64,000 nucleotides of DNA from Spirodela intermedia (Eukaryota; Streptophyta; Magnoliopsida; Alismatales; Araceae). The notes beneath the pieces are model-generated. The model worked only from the letters and a program-made list of their open reading frames with translations. It was not told the origin of the DNA and ran no database searches. Shown here piece by piece: positions 36,347 to 47,240 of the stretch. The DNA lies in assembly GCA_902729315.2 (NCBI GenBank), contig LR746270.1, forward strand, positions 4,652,221 through 4,716,220. Direction: 5' to 3'. The stretch's first letter is position 1, and every line of letters begins with the position of its first letter. Made by a program: the position numbers and the translations under genes.

Positions 36347-38818
36347 TCAGGCGGTTCTCAGGATGATGTGGACCCCACTATCCGTGTCCACGATGTCGCT
36401 GATCTCCCCAACGTTCAGGGAGAATGCGACGTCCTCAAAGGCCCTCTGCATCTGGCCTCGCTTGAAAGGGCCTGAAAGAGGAATCAAAGGAATCAGGACA
36501 CGAAGGAGAGCCAAACAAGAGGCGGAGGATCTCCCGCTCATTGAGATTCCATCATCCCCATGAATGCATACATACCCCCCCCCCCTCTATATCTACACTT
36601 CGAAGGCTGAAGGGATTTATGTAATGTCTTCACATGCCACCAATGGGTCAATCTACAGTAGCTTGAATGTGATGTGGAGATGAGTCAAAGGTCAAGGGAA
36701 ATCCAAAACATGGGAAAACTATTATTATTATTATTATCAGTATTATTTTAAATACCCTTTTTTGTGAGAAGTTATAGGAATCAGGCTAAATTCATCGACC
36801 TACTTCCCCAAAGGTCAGTTAAATCCTTGATGTCGGTGTATAGAAAGATGTGAAGAGTACAAAGAACACCAAGGCACCTTCAGGCATGCTAAGCATCAAT
36901 GGCCACCAGTAACATGGTCAAAGGCACCACCCAGAATCTTACAACTGAACGAAGTTGAACACGAGGAAGTATAACATCTGGAGAAAGCTGTGTATTACAG
37001 TGAAAAGATGGCTAGGAAGATCCTCACTTAGATTTCCTTCTGGATCGTCAGAAGAGAGAGCTCCATCTGCACTGCTTAAACTGTAACATGTGACCCAGGG
37101 TCTACTAGAGGCATTTGACTGAGGATGTCATAGCATGCCAACACAACCAGTTATATTATCTACAAGTTAAACATAGGGCCATTTGAATCTTAGACAAATG
37201 CCAGGAGACCCATTAATCAGAAAATGAAGAACAATGAGCAAACCTGGGCTGAGATTACAAGCACAAAAAAATTGTTCCAAAGTGGAACCAGGAATGGGCT
37301 CTTCAAGGAATCAGAAATTTAACATGATGGCACTCCATTAGCCATTGATAGTATCTGGTTAAACACCTACAATGGCCCAATTTTAAAGTATTGAAATAAA
37401 TTGATGATGCTGCCGACAGTGAGTGAGTGAGTGAGTGAATAAGAGAGAGGGAGAGTACACAAGAGAGAGAGAGAGTAAGCAAGAGAGAAAGAGAGATGCT
37501 ACAAATAGATGGGTACTAGTGAGAGTGAGAGAAAGGAAGAGAGTGAAGGGGGGCAATAAGAGAGAGAGAGAGATGGTAAGCGGTGAGTGTGAGAGAAAGA
37601 AAGAGAATGAAGAAGCAGTGAGATAGAGAGGGGGAGAGAGAAAACTTCACTAACACTGATGTTAGTGATAACTGAAATCAACTCAGTTCTAAAAGAAAAA
37701 GTTGAATTTAAATCCAACTTGTAGATGTGCAGATATTAGTAACATAAAAAGTGAAGTCAGGGCCTACGATAGGATATAAATGTGAACGACTCAGGGGATT
37801 ATCTTACCAAAGTACATTTCCAAATTACTTATTATCCCAAAGATTTTCCTTAAGCCCCAAATATGTGACATGAAAATTACTACAAAGGAGACTATGGATA
37901 GCATGAAAAAGGAAAAAAATTCGTCTCTGGCTTAGTTGTTATCCACATACATGAGAACCATTCACCTGCTTCATACGATCAGAAATAGAACAAGCAATTT
38001 AAAAGAGGACAGGAAAACATTGATAAGAGGGTACTGACCATTCAAAAAGTACATACTAACTTAAAACACACAAATCTATCATAACCAGGTAAATTTTTAG
38101 GCAATCAATGCAAATCAAAGTCTCTTAACTGGTGTGATCTCTCTCTTTGTTTAACACGGCCAAAATATGAAAAACAACGTAATCTTACTTCGGCCACGAT
38201 GGATACGAAAAAAAGGCATCCTCCGATATATTTTGTTATTGTCCAAACGCTAATAATCCCAGAACAACAGTTTACCATCATTCTCTTTATTTCTCTCACA
38301 CTCACCGCTTACCGGGAATGTCTCCCGTAAATCACTTAATGGAGAAAGGTAATTAACAAATGCAGTCCCCCTCCCAAAAAAAATATAATTAATAATTTAT
38401 GAGGCCGTGAATGGGAGATCTATCGTGACCTAGCAAACTCGGATGAGAATATTCGACCTAATTCTTTACCCGATGTGCGGACATCTGCGATCCATTCACC
38501 CCTGGAAGGAAAATTCGATTCCCAGTGTCTACGGATGCTAGCGTAACCGCAACAAAGATTTCATGTAACAAGCTTACCAAGATCCCCGCCACGCTTGGCA
38601 GAGCTGCAGTCGGAGTGGCGGGAGGCGACGTCCTCGAACGTCGCCGAGCCTGAGATGATCTCCTCCCGAAGGGCCTTGAGCTGCGCAACGGCGCTGTCCC
38701 TTCTCGTGCTCTGGATCCTCACCCCGTCCGGATCCTTCCAGGAGGCCTTCCGCCGGGACCCCTCGTGCTTGATCAAGATGTGCGAAGCCTTCACCTGCTG
38801 CAGCTGACGGGACGACAT
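36347..38818 (-). CDS. PIN1: Pin1-type peptidyl-prolyl cis-trans isomerase (single-domain parvulin)
   Basis: Two exons on minus: 38818-38578 and 36471-36347, separated by a 2.1-kb GT-AG intron; 121 aa against 119 in Arabidopsis Pin1At (At2g18040). It isomerises phospho-Ser/Thr-Pro bonds; the plant form lacks the WW domain and helps control flowering through SOC1 and AGL24 and PIN auxin carrier polarity. Visible: [21 protein letters not shown] (active-site His plus the basic phosphate-binding loop RRK); [13 protein letters not shown] with the catalytic Cys; [13 protein letters not shown]; and [18 protein letters not shown] with the second His. The exon junction reads LGPFKRGQ where Arabidopsis has LGSFGRGQ, so a Gly is replaced by Lys next to the active site. 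An open extension upstream of 38818 lacks an ATG, so 38818 is the start. The intron contains GAGA/GAGT repeats and an (ATT)n run. Confidence 0.95.
37420..37642. repeat. GAGT/GAGA low-complexity tract in the Pin1 intron
   Basis: Starts with GTGAGTGAGTGAGTGAGTGA and continues as interrupted GAGAGA and GAAAGA blocks for over 200 bp. On the gene's sense strand it is pyrimidine-rich (CTCA/CTCT). Confidence 0.8.
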
Positions 38819-39438
38819 CTCGACCCCCCCGGAACGCCTACTCTTCTTCTCCCGGCCACCCGATCGGCCCTCGCTTCGATCCTCTGCGGCAACAGTAGAG
38901 GGGCTCTTCCTCTTCCCAAGCGTCTCTCTCCCCTCCCCCCTGATTTTGCCAGTCCTCTGAGAAACAAGACAAAAAATCGCGGGGAAAAGGGCATTTTGCC
39001 TACATATGGAGGAAATATACACAATTTGATAATTACAAGGTCACTAAAATAATTTCCTGATAACGTGGGAGAAAAAAATATATCACATGATCGCTTCAGC
39101 TTCACGAGATTCGGCAGCCGCCCCCGCGGTAGGTTGCCACTTCGTCACAGTTTTGCTTAAGAGGGATCGTCCGTGGGTCCCGCACTTTTACCGGAATCTT
39201 ACTAGACTCCGCCCCCTGTATTAGAGCGAAAAAAATAGAAAATTAAAAATAAAAGGATAGAGGGAGAAGAAACATTTCTTAAACTAGTAATTATTCGTGG
39301 TAAAATGGGGGAGAGACCGCACCGACAAGCATCCAGTCTTCACTCCCATCATCTTCATCTTCTTCCTCGAGCTCGCCACTTTTACAGTCTCGCCGCCACC
39401 GCCTGTGGCGAGGATCCCACTCCGGCCGAGCTGGCACG
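38819..39438. promoter_or_regulatory. Short divergent promoter between the Pin1-type and methyltransferase genes
   Basis: Only 620 bp separate the two start codons. It is GC-rich near both genes with an AT-rich middle (about 38990-39090 and 39230-39290). No TATA box stands out, and a bidirectional promoter is possible. Confidence 0.5.
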
Positions 39439-40626
39439 ATGGGGGCCGTCACCCTCACGATCGGAGACGGGACGGCGAGGTTCCGCAGGGCCTCGCTCTT
39501 CTCCCCCGCCCTCCGCGTCCTGATGCTACTCTCCGTCGTCACCACCAATCTCTTCGCCCTCTACGCCTTCACCTACTCTCCGCCGGCGTCCTCCGCCGCA
39601 ACCGCCGGCGGGTGGGACGGTGGCGATGTGGAGGATTTCTCCGTCTTCTCCGACCACGTTTCCCAGATCGTGCGCGAGATAGAGATCTCCCAGAAGCAGC
39701 TCAGGCAGATCGAGAAGGAGCTCCTCGGCTACGAGACCCTGGACATCTCCAAGCCCAGTGTGCCGCAGGAATTGAAGATCTTCCTCGGCCGCCATCCCCT
39801 CCCCCTCGGCAGGGACTCCCGCACCGGCATTACCGAGATGGTCTCCTCCGTCGGCCACTCCTGCGGCGGCGCCGCTGACCTGGTGGCGCAGTATATGACC
39901 TACTCGCGGGGCGACCGCTGCCCGGAGGATGCCTCCCTGGCGGAGAAGCTCCTCTCCAGGGGATGCGAGCCGCTTCCCAGGCGGCGGTGCCTCTCGAGGC
40001 GCACCGCCGTGCCGGAGCTGCTGCCTCTGCCGCTCTCTCTCTGGGCTCCGGCGAACCAGGCCGCCGCCGGCGCCTTCGATCGCCAGATGTGGGTGAAGCC
40101 CCGGGGGAAGAACGACTTCCTCATCGACGACGTGCTCTCCCTCACCAGAGGAATTCGGATCGGCTTCGACATCGCCGGCGGAGCCGGCAATTTCGCGGCA
40201 AGGATGGCAGAGAGGAACGTCACCGTCGTCACCTCCGCGTTCAATGCGGCAGGCGAGTTCGTCGCCGCGAGGGGGCTCTTCCCGCTATTCCTCACCCCTG
40301 GCCAGCGGTTCCCCTTCTCCGACTCTGTTTTCGATCTGGTCCACACGGGCAACGCTCTGGACGGGGCCTCCGCCGCGGTGTCGCCGTCGCCGGAGAAGAT
40401 GGAGTTCTTCATGTTCGACGTTGACCGGGTGGTGAGGCCCGGGGGTCTCATCTGGCTGGACAACTTCCGCTGCCCCGACGAGAAGATGAAGTCGGCGTTG
40501 ACCGTCCTCATCGACAAATTCGGCTTCAAGAAGCTGAAGTGGGTCGTCGGAGAGAAGCTCGGTCCCTCAGGCGCGGGGAAGAGCGTCCTCCTCTCGGCAG
40601 TACTGCAGAAGCCAGCGAGGTCGTGA
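39439..40626 (+). CDS. Membrane-anchored methyltransferase-like protein (At1g29790-type)
   Basis: Intronless, 395 aa. A signal anchor (about residues 26-47, VLMLLSVVTTNLFALYAF) predicts a type II membrane protein, probably of the Golgi. A stem with coiled-coil character follows (VSQIVREIEISQKQLRQIEK). The C-terminal half is a Rossmann methyltransferase: the glycine-rich motif GFDIAGGAGNFAARM (about 241-255), FDLVHTGNALDG, and VVRPGGLIWLDNF near 335. The architecture matches the plant family typified by At1g29790, annotated as putative S-adenosylmethionine-dependent methyltransferases; the substrate is not established, and pectin or another wall polymer would be a guess. An AATAAA signal lies at 40744-40749. 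The first in-frame ATG is used. Confidence 0.88.
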   Translation: MGAVTLTIGDGTARFRRASLFSPALRVLMLLSVVTTNLFALYAFTYSPPASSAATAGGWDGGDVEDFSVFSDHVSQIVREIEISQKQLRQIEKELLGYETLDISKPSVPQELKIFLGRHPLPLGRDSRTGITEMVSSVGHSCGGAADLVAQYMTYSRGDRCPEDASLAEKLLSRGCEPLPRRRCLSRRTAVPELLPLPLSLWAPANQAAAGAFDRQMWVKPRGKNDFLIDDVLSLTRGIRIGFDIAGGAGNFAARMAERNVTVVTSAFNAAGEFVAARGLFPLFLTPGQRFPFSDSVFDLVHTGNALDGASAAVSPSPEKMEFFMFDVDRVVRPGGLIWLDNFRCPDEKMKSALTVLIDKFGFKKLKWVVGEKLGPSGAGKSVLLSAVLQKPARS

Positions 40627-40743
40627 ACCGACGGCGGAGATGGAAGCCGAGCGGTGACGTGGCACCTTGACATTCTTTTTATGCTGCTATTTCCGTTTTG
40701 CCTCGCCCATTTTCCGGATGCGATCTCGCCGGATCGCTGTACC

Positions 40744-40749
40744 AATAAA
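40744..40749 (+). terminator. Putative polyadenylation signal of the methyltransferase gene
   Basis: AATAAA 118 bp past the stop codon, followed by AT-rich sequence. Confidence 0.5.
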
Positions 40750-41175
40750 CGCTCTTCGAAGAGGAAATATATGTTTAAGTGCCCCCCGAACTTACCACGA
40801 TATACAAATATAACAAGTTATGGGTCGAGACGTAATTCACGACGAGGAACACAATTTTTTTATTTATCTATATATAAATCATATTTCTTAGAGGTAAATT
40901 TATTCTCGTATTTTAAATAATAATAATTAGATCCCCATTCGAGCGTGCCCTGCCGGGGAGAAATTGTCTTCTCCGGATTATCTGAGCCCACCACCCCGCC
41001 GTGGGACCCGCTCAAACGCCAGAAGAAGAGCATAGGCCGGTGGGACCGCGTAGGAGGATGTAGCGGCACGTGGGAACAGGGGGGGAGTGGAGTCCACGTC
41101 AGCGTGGCGCCAGCAACGGCCTTGGGGGGTGATTTATTTTCCCGTCGTTTAATCCCAGCTTTCCAATATTTCCGG

Positions 41176-41256
41176 ATGGCCTCGTCTACCGCAGCCCCAC
41201 CTTCTGCATCGACGGGGTCGTTGTCGCCGATCGAGGAGGAGATGACGATGGATTGA
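41176..41256 (+). promoter_or_regulatory. Possible 26-codon upstream ORF in the Nudix gene leader
   Basis: ATG at 41176 to TGA at 41254-41256, product beginning MASSTAAPPS and ending EEEMTMD. It lies 238 bp before the Nudix start. It could be an upstream ORF or part of the preceding intergenic region; the transcript start is unknown. Confidence 0.3.
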
Positions 41257-41493
41257 GATGGCCGGTCGGGGGACATCGGAAGATCTTCCGTCTGTGCGTT
41301 GCTGGTGCTGCGATTGGGCGGCGAGAGAATCGGAAGGATCGGAGTAGGAGGGGTTATGGAGGGAGGGGGAGACGGCAGGGATGGCGGAACAGCATTGTCG
41401 TGATCGCAACTACGCCGTCGCCATTGCCGCGGTTGCCGGTGGGATTTTGGTCGGGAGGTTCTCGGTGGCGAGGAGTTGAGGCGATTTGCGAGA

Positions 41494-44400
41494 ATGAGTG
41501 ATCTGGTGGCGCGGACGGGCCGGCATCAGCAGCGGTACGAGGGCGGCTACCGTCTCGTTGCCGGGTCAATTCCTCGCCCCTCAATCCTCGAAATCTAATA
41601 TGTTTTCTATTTTTCTTTGCTTTCCCTCGCGTTCGTTTTATGGGTGGAAAATGAAAGGAAGCTCGAGCAGTCTCCTTCACGGCCTTTGTACGTCCTATCG
41701 TTGTCGTCATCGTCGCGATTGTTATTTTGATCGGCTAAATCAATTGTTTTGTTTGTTTATTTTGTGGACGGTGTGTGGCTCACGAGGAGACCAAGATTAT
41801 CCTCGATTGGCTGGTTGGTGGACTAATAATGATCTGTCTCTGGGACCGAATGTTGTGAAGGCTTTCCCATCGCTCCTGCTTATTTATGTTCTACATTCTA
41901 TCTGTTGCTTCGTCTCACTGTGGTCAAGATGCCTTCCCCTCTGCATATTGAAAATATGTTCAACTATTTATTTTTTATTTGGTTCTTTATAATATAGATG
42001 TGATGATTTTGTTCTCTGATTACAAATATGCCTCACTATCATTATATCGGGACAGAACATCCGGATTGCATTATGTGAGGTGACTCCCCCTTAGGGTTTC
42101 AGCGGACCGCAGACGTAATTTCTCCCACCATCTAGTGAAGTTAGTAAGATGCGTCGTTTAGATATCTCACAAAGGATACCATATTTAACGTCATTGTTAT
42201 TGTCATCATCATAAACCTTTCTCCCAAAACTCGTGGATCTGGCCTAGTACTCGGATGGCCCGGTCGTAAAATTTCACATTCCAGTCAGCCATCTCCTAGC
42301 TTCATCCTGGTTGAAGGCAACGCTTTACTCTAAAAACCGGATCGTTGTCAGGAGGGGATCATGAAATGAATGGCAGAGTTGAAGTTCTGTGAAGTATCTG
42401 AAATTTTGCATGCTTTTTTGCATCATACGTTCCCTTTCATACCATCGGTTATTGATAGATAAAGACAATAGCTGCTTCTCAATCCACTTTTTTTCGCATG
42501 TAATTTTGACCTGGATTTGGACTACTTTGTCTGCTGTTTTTCTTCGTTTTCCGTTCACATTCTAAGTCTAAACTGGCACCGTGACTAAGTTTCCCAACAC
42601 TAAACCCAATTGCGCTAGGACGAATTGTTCTAGCGCGTTGATGCAGGTAAAAAGCACAAATCTTTGACTTTAAAAAACACATCTGAAAAACCTAAATTCA
42701 GTTTAACTTTTGCGTCTAGCTCGACCAGGAATTTTCACTTCCCTTTTTTATAGTGACATGTTTCCACGTTGCTAACGGTCCAGCCAATAACATTTTCTTA
42801 TTTTAATACTTCAATAAAATGAATCTTTGCCATGTACCAGCATGAGTAACGGCCAAGAAGAAGAATATATATGCTCGTTCTTCCATGAAAACCTCCCTTA
42901 TTTATGGTTATCTCTGACACGATCTACTAATCAGTCTTTTTTCTTTAAAGTGGCCTTTTTTGTAGCCATTCTCATCTCTCCATCTGACTTTAGGCTTATT
43001 GGGAAATGAAATACAGAGACAAGCCAAGAAAAATTGGCTTTTGCAAACTTTCATCTCATTGCTCACTGGGAATATTGCTTTTCAACTTGAGAAATCTCTC
43101 ATGAGAGTTTGCTACACAATCATGTAACATATTTACATTATCTGAAAAGATTGCCCAATTAGAAATTAAGATGATAAGTGGGACATCAGAAATATGAAAT
43201 GATGTTCCATTTCGGGCTGTACTCGCGGCAACCCTGCCCATCCCGTTTCCATTCCTGGATCGTATATGAAATATATCAGTGAATTTCTCTGATTAAATGA
43301 TTGTTAAAAAAAATCATATTTTTTCAGTACATTTATTGTTTATCCATATTTTAAATCTAGATTGATCTTGTATAATGGGCCCTAAAAAGTGTAAAATTTA
43401 AATTTATCTTGATCTTGTTTTCGCAGGACTTTTCCTTCATTCTGACATCTTTCGGGAAATTGTTTCTGACTATAGGACTCTATCCAGGGATGTGTATGAT
43501 ATTATTATGGTAGATTTTTACAGAAATGTGACTTCCTAAGTCCAGTGCTTTGCCTGTTAGAATGGGGTTTCTATCAGGGGATTCAAATAGCTTATGGTTC
43601 GTGCACATGCTCTCATCTAATGTTGTAAGGAAATCCAGCAAACTAGAAAACCCGAGTAATTTCTAAAAAAATCACATTAAATAGTTTCTGCAGTCCTTGT
43701 TCATCTGATGCATACCGAGAAATTCCATCACCGGAATATGTACCAAGTTCTCATGCATGCTTTTTTTTTTTTTTCTCGAGTACTAAAAAATGTTTGTGCA
43801 AGGCAATCACTTGAGTAGACGTCTTAATGATTTCAGAAGATCATGCTACTGCGGAAACCAACTTCATTATGGCTTTTACCTGTACTTATCGATATAATGC
43901 TCGCTCATCTCCAAAATGTCATGTGACGTATTGGCTGAAAGATCCCAAGTTGGTCTTGCTTGATATTTTCAGGCTCTTAGCATAAATATGTATTATCATT
44001 CATTTTAATTCAGTTTATTCTCTATTTTGGGGTTAATTTAGTAACTCCCTAACAAATCTTTGACCTCAAATGCCTAACAGTTGCATTCCATATAAGTATC
44101 GGAATCCTGATGAAAATTGCGGTGGAAAAATGAAAAAGACCGTTGAGGTCCTTATGATCAACTCATCTAGTGGTCCTGGTCTTTTGTTTCCAAAGGTATG
44201 ATCAATAATAAATCTTATCTGGTATTTTCTCTATAACGTTGACTTTGCCTGATAATATACAGACATTTCTATGCTTGTGGGACGCGTGATAGTGAAAGAG
44301 GGTGTTGACCCAATCTAAATGCGCACCATTTGTCAACGCAGGGAGGTTGGGAGAATGACGAGACTGTTGAAGAGGCCGCTGAACGTGAAGCTCTGGAGGA

Positions 44401-44966
44401 AGCAGGAGTCCGAGGGGAAATCAAGGTATATGATCTCTCAACTACGATCAGATGTGCTCTTTTCTTTGCTTGTATTCACAGCATCATGATTTCATGTGGT
44501 GGATGATCTCATAAACCTTCTAGAGCACGGTCAGGTCAACCATGATTAATCATATCTTTTTAATCTTTTTCCATTTTGAAACAGTAAAAATATTGCTAGT
44601 CAAACCTGACTTATCAAAGTGATAAGTCAACGGCGTAGATTTTAGCTGACGGCATCCAAAATCCTGTGCGAAACATCTTCAACCTCCCTCATGTGCTATC
44701 CCACGTTCCAGGATCTACTGGGCCACTACTACTTCAAGAGCAGAACCCTGAAAGACGAGTTCTGCCCAGATGGGTCCTGCAAGGCGGCCATGTTCCCGTT
44801 GCTCGTCAAGGAGGAGCTCTGCTCGTGGCCGGAGCAGAGCACCCGGCAGAGGAAATGGCTGACGATCCCGGAAGCCGAAACCCAGTGCAGGCATTCGTGG
44901 ATGCAGGACGCCCTCGTCGAAGGCTTCTCCAAATGGCACGCCAAGAACACCGCTGACAACTGCTGA
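41494..44966 (+). CDS. Nudix hydrolase (AtNUDX12/13/16-like)
   Basis: Four exons: 41494-41564, 44081-44195, 44342-44425, 44712-44966, phases matching; 174 aa. It starts MSDLVARTGRHQQRYEGGYR and continues VAGCIPYKYRN, VEVLMINSSSGPGLLFPK and the Nudix box GGWENDETVEEAAEREALEE-AGV, which fits GX5EX7REUXEEXGU with all metal-binding glutamates. The family hydrolyses nucleoside diphosphates linked to another moiety; close plant relatives include the mitochondrial diadenosine hexaphosphate hydrolase AtNUDX13 and diphosphoinositol-phosphatase-like enzymes. The insert CPDGSCKAAMFPLLVKEEL and the final WMQDALVEGF are typical of this subgroup. No obvious transit peptide is seen. The first intron is 2.5 kb and has no recognised element. 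Confidence 0.93.
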
Positions 44967-45353
44967 TGCCATCCCCCCTCCTGCTCCTTATAATGTAAGA
45001 TCCTCTAGACCCTTTTTTTTTTCTTTTTTCTTAGAGTTTCCTGAACCCTTGATCATAATCACCCAAAAGACTCTATCTTGATCCAGCCGATCTATTAATG
45101 CAGTTTCCTCTTCATTTATTAATTTCCAGCAATAAAATTAATAATAATCCAGCCGAGATCAAACCGAAATTAGGGAAAAATAATCTCGCCGACCCAATTT
45201 CGACCGCAAATCAGTAGGAATTCTCCTTGATGGATCTCGCCGCCTTTCAGAGTCGCAGCAGAAGGAAATCTCCTCGTTCAGTCCGGTTCTTCTTCGGTCG
45301 AAGGTGATGTCTACAGCCGCCGTTGACTTCCCCTAGCCTGCGAAATCTTGCCC
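44967..45353. other. Intergenic interval between convergent Nudix and RbfA genes
   Basis: Less than 400 bp, containing both 3' untranslated regions. An AATAAA word occurs at 45131-45136 on the plus strand, plausible as the Nudix polyadenylation signal. Confidence 0.5.
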
Positions 45354-46866
45354 TCACTTGACGTAGATGACTCCGTCGTCCACGTCATCCGCGTCCCAGT
45401 TGTCGTCGTCGTCGTCGTCGTCTTCTCCTCGGGAGCTGTTCGACGCCCCCGCCGGCGCCTCCTCGTCTTCCTCTTCCCCGTCGTCCTTCTCGTTCTTCAG
45501 CCTGTCCAGTATGGCGATCACCTGAAACCATAGCCACCAATGTTGGGTCATAAATCTCTCTCTCTAGATGTAAAGAGAGAGAGAAGGGGGGGGAGGGAGG
45601 GGATTACCCGGCTGCCTCTCTCAAGAGACTCGTCCTCGATGAATCGGATCTCGGGGGTCAACCGCAGCTTCATGCGCCGCCCTAGCTCGCTGCGGACGTA
45701 CTTGGCCTTTGACTTCAGCCCGGCCATGGCCACCTCTCGACCCCTCTCGTCACCGAAGATGGATACGTACACCTTGACCACCTGCGGCAATGTAAGATTA
45801 AGAGGGTTATCGATCTCCACCCATAGCCATGGCCATAGCCATGGCCATGCATGTTCTTTATCCAATCGAACTCTTCTTTATCAGGAAAAATCTGAAGCCT
45901 CAGGTCGTTTTTTATCTTTATTTCTATAAATGGAAAAAGGGCTGACTTTCATAGGTAAAAATAATTAACCGAAACGTAAATGAATCTGATATTGTGGTTT
46001 AATTGTTTATTTCTTGGGTCATCATCAGCCTTCTTCATTCTTATGAGGAAGGAGGATCTTCCTTACCGAGGAAGAGCACAAGCTTGATCTTTCTGATGTG
46101 TGAGGAAAAACCTTAGCTGGACTTCAGCTGTCTGTCTGTACACTGAACACAACGGTCAAATGATCGGTCTCGATCTTGCCGGCAGATAAGGAAGAACATC
46201 AGGTCAAATCTGATTGACCAATTGGTCAACCAGCCGGCAGGACTGCCTCAGGTTTCTAAAGTTGACCGAACATCATGAGCTCGTTTCTATAGGATAGAAT
46301 CCTACGGCACGAATCCAATTTTATCAATGGTTGCAGCGTCGTCCATGAGGCATCGGCGATGGAGTAGGCCGATGCCTCGGAATTAGGGTTTTCAGGGTGG
46401 GGGGTAAAATCGCGCCGACCGACAGCCGGAAGGGAGGCGGAGATGGAGAGAAAGAAACGAGCGGCGGCGGTACCTGGAGGTCGCCGGAGACCTCAACGTC
46501 GCTGATCGTGGTGAGGGAGGAGAGGTACCGGTCGGCGCCGAGAGAGGCTTCGGGAAGAACCGCATACTGCAGAACCTTATCCGTGAGCAGCATATCAGAA
46601 AGCTCCCTCCTTATCTGCTTCGCCACCATCTTCACCCTCCGAGGGTTGGCCATACACGTCGGCCGAGGCATTCCTCCGCCACCGCCCCCGGCGCCGCCGC
46701 CGCCGCGGCGAGTGAGCGCCACCGGCCAGGCGTGGCGAGGGACAAGACGATGCCCAATCAGGGAGGAGCGGCAAGACGATAGGAAGGGATACGCCGCCGT
46801 AGGCAACGCTCGGAACCTCGCCGGCGATGGTGACGACGGCCGCAAGGCCTGGCAAGGAGGAGCCAT
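45354..46866 (-). CDS. RBFA: Ribosome-binding factor A, plastid-type
   Basis: Three exons on minus: 46866-46474, 45781-45608, 45521-45354; all phase 0; 244 aa. The first 60 or so residues are Ser/Arg/Pro-rich with few acids and look like a chloroplast transit peptide, followed by a Gly run (GGGGAGGGGGG). The RbfA core reads RRVKMVAKQIRRELSDMLLT, ISDVEVSGDLQVVKVYVSIF and YVRSELGRRMKLRLTPEIRF, then FIEDESLERGSR, where the KH-type fold ends. The tail is strongly acidic (EDDDDDDDNWDADDVDD), as in plant plastid RbfA. It should assist 16S rRNA maturation and 30S assembly in chloroplasts. The start at 46866 is chosen because the frame upstream of it is promoter-like and rich in site II words. A short palindromic tandem (CCATGGCCATAG type, 45825-45853) lies in intron 2. 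Confidence 0.92.
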
Positions 46867-46869
46867 CTC

Positions 46870-47240
46870 CCTTCTCCGCTGCCCTGTGGGACGCTCCTCA
46901 TATCCAAAACTCCCATATATAAATTTATGAAATTTCCATTTATTACTAAATAAATCAATCTTATTATCACCACCGTAAATGGGTAATTGTGGGCCTACTG
47001 ATAAGGCCCAAAAATCCCATTCCGGGTGTATATGGGCCGGACCCCTTTCTTCGTCGATCTTGCGAGCAGGGGTCTTGTAGGCCCATACCCACCTTATTGC
47101 ACAACCGACCAAGAATGTGATCCGGCCCATACACTAAAATGGGCCGTGTAGGCTTGATATTGGGCCAAGCTGAGACGACACTCTTATCCTCTCGGAGGCC
47201 CATATAACCAACCGTATTTATTTTATTCATTTTTTTCGTA
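46870..47240 (-). promoter_or_regulatory. RbfA promoter with a dense GGCCC/GGGCC cluster
   Basis: Between about 46990 and 47215 at least eight GGCCC or GGGCC words occur, many as GGCCCA or TGGGCC (for example near 46992, 47006, 47032, 47078, 47125, 47140, 47161, 47198). These match the site II (TGGGCY) elements bound by TCP factors in promoters of ribosomal and organelle genes. Position and density fit RbfA; function is inference. Confidence 0.55.

Noticed and set aside
38819-39022. N-terminal extension of the Pin1-type protein
   Set aside because: The extension lacks an ATG; known Pin1 proteins start at the equivalent of 38818.
46867-47130. N-terminal extension of RbfA
   Set aside because: The in-frame sequence upstream of 46866 is dominated by GGCCC promoter words and has no family similarity; the transit peptide begins naturally at 46866.
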